Source of the DNA: an uncultured Ignavibacteria bacterium
Lineage (GTDB): Bacteria > Bacteroidota > Ignavibacteria > Kapaibacteriales > UBA2268
Direction: 5' to 3'
Assembly: GCA_903862655.1 (NCBI GenBank)
Contig: CAIOZA010000092.1
Location: 1 to 38,995, forward strand
Length of the DNA: 38,995 nucleotides
Shown: positions 33,201 to 38,995 of the stretch, piece by piece
Numbering within the stretch: position 1 is the first letter of the stretch
Layout: each line of letters opens with the position of its first letter
The notes under the pieces: model-generated
Database searches by the model: none
The model's input: only the letters and a program-made list of their open reading frames with translations
Told to the model about the DNA's origin: nothing
Position numbers and translations under genes: made by a program

Positions 33201-36200
33201 CCACACAGGTAGGAACATTTACTGTAGATCAGCAAGGAAGACTCACGTCTGCGGCTAACTTAACACTAAGCGGCACAGCACCGGGTGGAGCTGCAGGTGG
33301 TGATCTAACAGGTACCTATCCTAATCCAACAATAAATAGTAATGCTGTTACTACAGCAAAAATACTTGATGCTAACGTTACTACAGCAAAAATAGCAGAT
33401 GCCAATATAACTGCATCTAAGATTGCTTCAAATGCGATAACAACTGTGAAAATACTTGATGCTAACGTCACAACAGCTAAGCTTGCTGATGGTGCTGTAA
33501 CCAATGCAAAGGTTAACGATGTCGCATGGTCAAAGATAACAGGTGCGCCATCATCAGCACCACCAAGCGGAGCAGCAGGTGGAGATTTGACAGGCACCTA
33601 TCCTAACCCAACAATAAATAGTAATGCTGTAACTACAGCAAAAATACTGGACGCTAATGTCACAACAGCAAAAATCGCTGATGCAAACATTACTTCATCA
33701 AAGATTGCTTCAGATGCTGTAACTACAGCAAAAATACTTGACGCTAACGTCACAACAGCAAAAATAGCAGATGCCAATATAACTGCATCTAAGATTGCTT
33801 CCGATGCTGTGATAACAACAAAAATACTAGACGCTAATGTCACAACAGCAAAAATAGCAGATGCCAATATAACTGCATCTAAGATTGCTTCCGATGCTGT
33901 AACTACAGCAAAAATACTTGACGCTAACGTCACAACAGCAAAAATAGCAGATGCCAATATAACTGCATCTAAGATTGCTTCCGATGCTGTAACAACAGTG
34001 AAGATTCTAAATGCAAATGTTACAGCCGCAAAACTTGCAGCTACAGCCGTAACTCCTGGTGATTATGGTTCAACAACTCAGGTAGGAACATTTACGGTAG
34101 ATCAGCAAGGAAGACTCACCGCTGCTGCTAACGTTACAATCAGCGGAATAGCTCCAAGCGGTGCTGCCGGTGGGGATCTCTCCGGTAATTATCCTAATCC
34201 ATTAATTACTGACAATGCAGTTACAACAGTTAAAATTAACGAAGAAGCAGTTACAACCGTAAAAATTAAAAATAAAGCAGTTACAATTGACAAAATTAAT
34301 AATGGAGCACCTAATCAAGTTATGGTTACCACAGGTGGTGAAGGTAATTATCATACGGTGTGGTCAGATGATCTTCTACTTCCAGGCAGTCTATATGTGC
34401 AAAACACATCAACTTTAGTAGGAGGAATTACTACTTTTAACCGATCATATATGTCTGATCTAAATATTGGATCTCCTGTTGGCAGTACCAAGAAATATGC
34501 TTTTTATGGTGAGGAAGGAGCAAATCAGGGTAAAATAGATTTATGGGGTGCTTCTAGTAACGAATCAAATTACACAACATTATCTGTTGGTACCCCTACA
34601 GCGCATAATGCAATTAATTTCCCTAATGCAAGCGGTACAGTTGCTCTTCTCAGTGATCTTACATCTGCTGCTTCGATCAATGGTCTCAGCGATGGAATAT
34701 CTGATGGTACAACTACAGTTTTTCTAGGTACAAATTCAGGAACTAGTAATACAACCGGATCACATAATTTAGGAGTTGGCATTTCTTCTTTAACTTCAAA
34801 TACAAGTGGTTCCTACAATACTGCTATCGGAGATCGCGCCCTTTATAATACTTTAGGTTCTTCTAATATTGCTATCGGAGCTTATGCCGGATATGATCAG
34901 ACAACTGGCTCAGGCAATATTTATATTGATAACGGAGGTGTAGCCGGAGAATCGCGTGTGATCAAAATCGGAACAGACCAGACAAAAGCATATATCAAAG
35001 GTATAAATAACCAGACAATAGCAACTGCAGCCAACGTATATGTTGATGCCAACGGTCAGCTGTTCAAATCAACAGTAGCCAGTCCTTCCTACACAGCAGG
35101 CACCGGAATAAATATTACATCCGGAGCAATAGGGATAACCGAGGGCGGAGTTACAGCAACACAACTAGCAGACGGAGCAGTAACAGCAGTCAAGATGGCA
35201 TCAACAGCCGTAACACCAGCAGCTTATGGAACAGCAACGCAGGTAGGGACATTTACAGTAGATCAGCAAGGAAGACTCACAGTAGCTGCTAACGTGACAA
35301 TCAGCGGAACATTACCGGGTGGAGCAGCAGGTGGAGATTTAACAGGAACATATCCAAATCCAGCAATAAATAGTAATGCTGTAACAACAGCCAAGATTCT
35401 GGATGCTAATGTAACAAATGCAAAGCTAGCAAACAGTTCACTAACGGTAACAGCCGGCACAGGCATGACCGGTGGTGGTTCAGTAGCTCTCGGTGCAACA
35501 ACAACAATAGGTATTGCCGCAAGCGGAGTAGGAACAACACAACTAGCAGACGGAGCAGTAACAGCAGCAAAGATGGCATCAAACGGTGCAGCAGACGGAC
35601 AGATTCTTAAATGGAATACAGGAACAACAACCTGGGTAGCCGCAGATGACGCTGGGATTAGTACTATCGATGGACTTGTCGATGGTAAGTCTGATGGAGA
35701 TTCTTATATGTTTCTTGGTAATAATGCAGGATATAGTAATACCGGAGATTTTAATACCGGAGTCGGCGTTAATTCTTTATTTAGAAATACAACCGGAACA
35801 GAGAATACGGCTATTGGTGTTAATTCACTAAATGCGAATACAATCGGAAACAGCAATACAGCGTCAGGTGTATCAGCTCTTTTGTATAATACTACAGGCT
35901 CTAACAATACTGCTGTCGGTATAAATTCACTAAATTCGAATACAACCGGTTCCTATAATATTGCTATCGGAAATTCTTCCGGAGTTAATCAGACAACCGG
36001 CTCAAGAAATATATATATTGGTAACGGAGGTAATACAATAGAATCAGACGTGATCAAAATCGGAGAAGATCAGAGTAAAACATATATAGCAGGAATAGCT
36101 GGCACAACTAGTGAATCTGCAGCCAACGTATATATTGATGCCAACGGTCAGCTGTTCAAATCAACAGCAGCAGGTTCTTCCTACACAGCAGGCACCGGAA

Positions 36201-38995
36201 TAAATATTACATCCGGAGCAATAGGCATAACCGATGGAGCAGTTGGAGCAACACAACTAGGAACCGGAGCAGTAACAAATGTTAAAGTAACTGATGTAGC
36301 ATGGGGCAAGATTACAGGAGCACCGACTACATATGCACCAAGTGGAGATGCAGGCGGAGATTTAACTGGAACATATCCAAGTCCAACAATAGGAAATTTA
36401 AAAGTAACAACAGCAACAATAGCAGATGACGCTGTTACAACATTAAAGATTCTAAATGCCAATGTAACAGAAGGCAAACTAGCAGACGGAGCAGTAACAG
36501 CAGCAAAGATGGCATCAACAGCCGTAACACCGGAAGCTTATGGATCAGCAACACAGGTAGGAACATTTACAGTAGATCAGCAAGGAAGACTCACAGCCGC
36601 TGCTAACGTAACAATAAGCGGAACAGTACCGGGTGGAGCAGCAGGTGGAGATTTAACAGGAACATATCCAAGTCCAACAATAGCCGCAGACGCAGTAACA
36701 ACAGTAAAGATTCTAAATGCAAATGTAACAAATGCAAAGCTAGCAAACAGCTCACTAACGGTAACAGCCGGCACAGGCATGACCGGTGGTGGTACAGTAG
36801 CTCTCGGTTCAACAACAACAATAGGTATTGCAGCAGGCGGAGTAGGCACAACTGAACTAGCAGATGATGCAGTCACAGCAGCAAAACTAGCAGCGGGAAC
36901 AACAAGCGGACAGATACTTAAATGGAATGGATCAGCCTGGGCATTATCAGCAGACGCTGGAACAGCCTATACAGCAGGCACCGGAATTAATCTAGATGGA
37001 AATGCAATAGGCATAACCGCTGGAGCAGTTACAGCAACACAACTAGCAGACGGAGCAGTAACAGCAGCCAAGATCGGTCAAAACTCTGCAACAAACGGAC
37101 AGATTCTTAAATGGAATGGAACAACTTGGGTAGCCGCAGATGACGCTGGGATTAGTACTATCGATGGACTCACAGACGGAAAAACCAACAGCTCATCAGT
37201 GTTCCTGGGTGCTAATGCAGGTGCAAATGATTATGACAACGGCGAAGGCGGAAATTTTGGAACAGGCGTAGGTCAGTATGCATTAAACTCTAACACTTTT
37301 GGCGTCGGAAATACAGCAATCGGCTGGAGTTCCTTATATAGCAACACAACAGGAGATGATAACGCAGCAACCGGAGCAAATGCCTTATATTATAACACAA
37401 CAGGTGATAAAAATGTTGCCAGTGGAGATAATTCCTTACATGCGAACACAGCAGGAAACAATAATACAGCAATCGGCTCTAATTCATTATATAGAAACAC
37501 CACAGGGAACGACAATATTGCTCTTGGAAAACAAGCTGGATACAATCAGACAACCGGCTCAGGCAATATATATATTGATAACTCCGGTGTAGCTGCAGAA
37601 TCAAGCGTAATCAAAATCGGAACAAGCCAGACAAAAGCATATATAGCAGGAATAACCGGCACAACTAGTGCAACTGCAGCCAACGTATATATTGATGCCA
37701 ATGGTCAGCTGTTCAAATCAACAGTTTCCGGAAGCGGTGCAACTAATATCGATGGACTCAGCGATGGAATATCTGATGGTACAACTACAGTTTTTCTAGG
37801 TACTAATTCTGGAGCAAATAATACCGGCTCAGGTAATACCGGAGTTGGAATTTCTTCTTTAAATGCGAATACAAGCGGCTATGATAATACGGCCATTGGT
37901 ACTACTGCTTTACGTGCAAATACTACCGGTAGTGATAATACAGCGATTGGTCTTAATGCACTTTATTCAAATACAACCGGATCCAACAACACATCCATTG
38001 GAGTGTGGTCACTTCGTGACAACACAACAGGAGAATACAACACAGCTACAGGTCTTCTTTCGCTAGCCAAAAATACAACAGGAACCTCCAATTCCGCATT
38101 TGGTGAGGAAAGCTTAAAGGAAAATTTAGCTGGAATTCGTAATACTGGAACAGGGGCCCAGGCTTTATACGCAAATACATCAGGAAATTATAATACTGGT
38201 AATGGTGTTGGTGCACTTAGCACTAATACGACAGGATCGTACAATATTGCACTTGGATATCAAGCCGGACTAAATCAGACAACCGGCTCAGGCAATATTT
38301 ATATTGATAACGGAGGTGTAGCTGCAGAATCGAACGTAATCAAAATAGGAACAAACCAGACAAAAGCATACATCAAAGGTATAAATGACCAGACAATAGC
38401 AACTGCAGCCAATGTATATGTTGATGCCAACGGTCAGCTGTTCAAATCAACAGCAGCCAGTTCTTCCTACACAGCAGGCACCGGAATAAATCTAGCCGGA
38501 GATACAATAGGCATAACCGTCGGCGGAGTTACAGCAACCCAACTAGCCACAGACGCAGTAACAGCAGATAAGCTAGTAACTGGAGCAGTAACAGAAGGCA
38601 AACTGGCATCAAACGCCGTAACTCAAGCTAAAATTGCAGATGGCAATGTAATAACAGCCAAACTAGCTAATGGAGCAGTAACAGCAGCCAAGATCGGTCA
38701 AAACTCTGCAACAAACGGACAGATTCTTAAATGGAATGGGACAACCTGGGTAGCCGCAGATGATAATAACAACGGAACAGCCTACACAGCAGGTACCGGA
38801 ATAAATCTAGCCGGAGATACAATAGGCATAACCGCTGGCGGAGTTACAGCAACCCAACTAGCATCAGACGCAGTCACAACAGATAAGATAGCATCAGACG
38901 CAGTCACAACAGCAAAGATTCTAAATGCAAACGTCACAACGGGCAAACTAGCAGACGGAGCAGTAACATCAGTCAAGATGGCGCAAAACTCAGCA
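30215..38995 (+). CDS. Giant modular repeat surface protein, 3' end outside window
   Basis: One frame stays open from ATG 30215 to the last base (2927 codons, no stop). A GGAG site lies 5 nt upstream. Residues 1-24 are a signal peptide (MSYFKKIIVNFFLLVISS...LLFSQ). About 25-125 is the surface domain that starts VPNTLNYQGWLTD and ends TAVPYALRAK, a common N-terminal domain of FCB-group surface proteins. From about 180 on there are about 19 GGDL[TS]G-YP-P modules joined by linkers of the 'VTTAKILDANV' and 'VAWSKITGTPSS' types. Four blocks of NTAIG-type repeats follow, like YadA head repeats, with cassettes such as TFTVDQQGRLTAAAN, GQILKWNGTTWVAAD and DANGQLFKST. It is probably an elongated, trimeric fibre or adhesin, as in phage tail-fibre-like proteins. 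A C-terminal S74 chaperone or sorting domain may lie beyond the window. Confidence 0.9.
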   Translation, partial: MSYFKKIIVNFFLLVISSILLFSQVPNTLNYQGWLTDGKGNGIADGQFNITIKLYKKANDITPVYTEVIMAVQTSGGYFNLVIGKVQPLDIPFNEPYWLGTTVGNATEMTPRTEFTAVPYALRAKTSDHALIADAFSNSATGFVKSINALDGNVTIEGGPGLKVANSGSTITIGLAPESIIAGGDLMGTYPNPTIKDSKVTTVKLADGAVTNSKVSDVAWSKITGTPVSMAPTGNAGGDLTGTYPNPILDNGKVTSSKIADGAITDSKITDVSWSKIMGAPSSFEPSGNAGGDLSGSYPNPFLGIGAVTSNKIADGAITNTKVTDVAWGKITGTPTSMTPSGSAGGDLTGTYPNPIIGDGNVTTTKILDANITTLKIADGAITNVKVTDVAWSKITGTPSSMSPSGAAGGDLTGTYPNPIIGDGKVSTAKILDANVTTLKIADGAITNVKVADVAWSKITGTPSSMTPSGSAGGDLTGTYPNPTIGNSKVTTNNIVDGAITNTKVTDVAWDKITGTPSSMSPSGTAGGDLSGTYPNPIIGDGKVSTTKILDANITTLKIADGAITNAKVADVAWSKITGTPSSMSPSGTAGGDLSGTYPNPTIGNSKVTTNNIVDGAITNAKVTDVAWDKITGTPSSMSPSGAAGGDLTGTYPNPIIGDGNVTTTKILDANITTLKIADGAITNAKVTDVAWDKITGTPSSMSPSGTAGGDLTGTYPSPTIGSGKVITVKIADNAVTTAKIADGNINASKIASNAVTTVKILDANVTTAKLANGAVTDDKISDVAWSKISGAPSALAPTGAAGGDLTGTYPNPTITSNAVITSKIADANITTAKLADAAVTNAKVNDVAWSKITGAPSALAPTGAAGGDLTGNYPNPTITSNAVTTAKIADANITESKIASNAVTTVKILDANVTTAKLADGAITNAKVNDVAWSKITGAPSSSTPSGSAGGDLSGTYPNPTIATDAVTTTKILNANVTAAKLAATAVTPGAYGSTTQVGTFTVDQQGRLTSAANLTLSGTAPGGAAGGDLTGTYPNPTINSNAVTTAKILDANVTTAKIADANITASKIASNAITTVKILDANVTTAKLADGAVTNAKVNDVAWSKITGAPSSAPPSGAAGGDLTGTYPNPTINSNAVTTAKILDANVTTAKIADANITSSKIASDAVTTAKILDANVTTAKIADANITASKIASDAVITTKILDANVTTAKIADANITASKIASDAVTTAKILDANVTTAKIADANITASKIASDAVTTVKILNANVTAAKLAATAVTPGDYGSTTQVGTFTVDQQGRLTAAANVTISGIAPSGAAGGDLSGNYPNPLITDNAVTTVKINEEAVTTVKIKNKAVTIDKINNGAPNQVMVTTGGEGNYHTVWSDDLLLPGSLYVQNTSTLVGGITTFNRSYMSDLNIGSPVGSTKKYAFYGEEGANQGKIDLWGASSNESNYTTLSVGTPTAHNAINFPNASGTVALLSDLTSAASINGLSDGISDGTTTVFLGTNSGTSNTTGSHNLGVGISSLTSNTSGSYNTAIGDRALYNTLGSSNIAIGAYAGYDQTTGSGNIYIDNGGVAGESRVIKIGTDQTKAYIKGINNQTIATAANVYVDANGQLFKSTVASPSYTAGTGINITSGAIGITEGGVTATQLADGAVTAVKMASTAVTPAAYGTATQVGTFTVDQQGRLTVAANVTISGTLPGGAAGGDLTGTYPNPAINSNAVTTAKILDANVTNAKLANSSLTVTAGTGMTGGGSVALGATTTIGIAASGVGTTQLADGAVTAAKMASNGAADGQILKWNTGTTTWVAADDAGISTIDGLVDGKSDGDSYMFLGNNAGYSNTGDFNTGVGVNSLFRNTTGTENTAIGVNSLNANTIGNSNTASGVSALLYNTTGSNNTAVGINSLNSNTTGSYNIAIGNSSGVNQTTGSRNIYIGNGGNTIESDVIKIGEDQSKTYIAGIAGTTSESAANVYIDANGQLFKSTAAGSSYTAGTGINITSGAIGITDGAVGATQLGTGAVTNVKVTDVAWGKITGAPTTYAPSGDAGGDLTGTYPSPTIGNLKVTTATIADDAVTTLKILNANVTEGKLADGAVTAAKMASTAVTPEAYGSATQVGTFTVDQQGRLTAAANVTISGTVPGGAAGGDLTGTYPSPTIAADAVTTVKILNANVTNAKLANSSLTVTAGTGMTGGGTVALGSTTTIGIAAGGVGTTELADDAVTAAKLAAGTTSGQILKWNGSAWALSADAGTAYTAGTGINLDGNAIGITAGAVTATQLADGAVTAAKIGQNSATNGQILKWNGTTWVAADDAGISTIDGLTDGKTNSSSVFLGANAGANDYDNGEGGNFGTGVGQYALNSNTFGVGNTAIGWSSLYSNTTGDDNAATGANALYYNTTGDKNVASGDNSLHANTAGNNNTAIGSNSLYRNTTGNDNIALGKQAGYNQTTGSGNIYIDNSGVAAESSVIKIGTSQTKAYIAGITGTTSATAANVYIDANGQLFKSTVSGSGATNIDGLSDGISDGTTTVFLGTNSGANNTGSGNTGVGISSLNANTSGYDNTAIGTTALRANTTGSDNTAIGLNALYSNTTGSNNTSIGVWSLRDNTTGEYNTATGLLSLAKNTTGTSNSAFGEESLKENLAGIRNTGTGAQALYANTSGNYNTGNGVGALSTNTTGSYNIALGYQAGLNQTTGSGNIYIDNGGVAAESNVIKIGTNQTKAYIKGINDQTIATAANVYVDANGQLFKSTAASSSYTAGTGINLAGDTIGITVGGVTATQLATDAVTADKLVTGAVTEGKLASNAVTQAKIADGNVITAKLANGAVTAAKIGQNSATNGQILKWNGTTWVAADDNNNGTAYTAGTGINLAGDTIGITAGGVTATQLASDAVTTDKIASDAVTTAKILNANVTTGKLADGAVTSVKMAQNSA
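31310..32400 (+). repeat. 354-bp higher-order repeat
   Basis: Two GGDL modules form a 354-bp (118-codon) unit. Landmarks such as AAAATACTTGATGC recur at 31502, 31856 and 32210, and the stretch starting AGTAACAACAAATAATATAG recurs at 31681 and 32035, always 354 bp apart. Units are nearly identical over long stretches. Confidence 0.85.
33631..33990 (+). repeat. 90-bp tandem repeat, four units
   Basis: Units run at 33631-33720, 33721-33810, 33811-33900 and 33901-33990. The second and fourth are identical over all 90 bases, the third differs at a few positions and the first is more diverged. Each codes for 30 residues (TTAKILDANVTTAKIADANI and following KIASDAV). Confidence 0.9.
34726..34905 (+). 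repeat. NTAIG head-like repeat block 1
   Basis: Short block with LGVGISSLTSNTSGSYNTAI-type units of about 14 residues. It is followed by a GSGNIYIDNGG segment and the first DANGQLFKS cassette near 35045. Confidence 0.75.
35704..35990 (+). repeat. NTAIG head-like repeat block 2
   Basis: About six units of the type NTTG-NTAIG-NSL-A, ending in an IAIGNSSGVNQTTGS closing turn and followed by NIYIGNGG. Confidence 0.75.
37195..37560 (+). repeat. NTAIG head-like repeat block 3
   Basis: About seven units with NTTGDDNAATGANALYYN-like sequence, ending in ALGKQAGYNQTTGS and followed by NIYIDNSG. Confidence 0.75.
37795..38290 (+). repeat. NTAIG head-like repeat block 4
   Basis: This is the longest block, about nine units such as NTTGSDNTAIGLNALYSN. 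It closes with ALGYQAGLNQTTGS and is followed by NIYIDNGG and another DANGQLFKS cassette near 38435. Confidence 0.75.

Larger units (their letters stand above)
30760..36690 (+). repeat. GGDL[TS]G-YP-P module array
   Basis: About 19 copies of GGDLTGTYPNPTI-like sequence occur near 30762, 30923, 31086, 31249, 31441, 31630, 31795, 31987, 32149, 32340, 32622, 32811, 33066, 33296, 33578, 34169, 35330, 36353 and 36644. Most are preceded by W-KI-G-P and a short Pro/Ser segment. Spacing is about 160-190 bp in the first part and larger later. Confidence 0.9.

Noticed and set aside
30598-38976. Many minus-strand frames opposite the giant gene
   Set aside because: They are low-complexity Ala/Val/Ser/Pro translations created by the repetitive GCA/ACA/GTA codons of the plus-strand gene. 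None has a ribosome site or domain.

Overview
The window is AT-rich bacterial DNA. The gene repertoire points to the Bacteroidota/Chlorobiota/Ignavibacteriota (FCB) side of the tree: an active/inactive M16 peptidase pair with a fused C-terminal domain, DUF4402 surface subunits, an N-terminal 'LNYQG...VPYALRAK' surface domain, and weak or alternative ribosome sites. This placement is inferred from protein families; no rRNA or other marker is present. No tRNA, rRNA, insertion sequence or CRISPR array was seen.

Layout. 1-627: gene-free edge with four copies of a 13-bp palindromic motif. 628-8795: a minus-strand housekeeping block (CheB-like regulator, M16 pair, Lnt, a class I glutamine amidotransferase, a YchF-family GTPase). 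9029-11551: a plus-strand trio of two beta-barrel-like proteins around a GDPD-type lipoprotein. 11596-11937: a secreted lysine-rich repeat protein. 12085-14162: a classical OmpR-type regulator/histidine kinase pair. 14407-16559: a small membrane protein, an unknown protein and an aldo/keto reductase. 16752-21320: a chaperone-usher-like secretion locus with two almost identical DUF4402 subunits, a PapD-like chaperone and a large usher-like outer-membrane protein. 21697-28714: a signalling hub made of a GlcG/HbpS-like protein, a multi-sensor histidine kinase, an NtrC-type sigma54 activator and two convergent response regulators, one fused to a kinase ATPase domain that has lost its phospho-acceptor His. 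29005-29394: a CI-type repressor-like regulator. 29794-30098: two direct copies of a ~122-bp hairpin-rich element. 30215 to the window end: one uninterrupted reading frame of at least 2927 codons for a giant modular repeat protein.

How the parts may work together. Two surface-structure systems (DUF4402 fibre and giant fibre/adhesin) flank a dense set of regulators. A reasonable hypothesis, not shown by the sequence, is that the hub controls surface-appendage production. The giant gene is the most unusual object. It is built from about 19 GGDL[TS]G-YP-P modules, collagen-free linkers of the 'T-AKI-DANVT' type, four blocks of YadA-head-like NTAIG repeats, and recurring hinge cassettes. Long nucleotide-identical repeats indicate recent internal recombination. 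Its C terminus lies outside the window.
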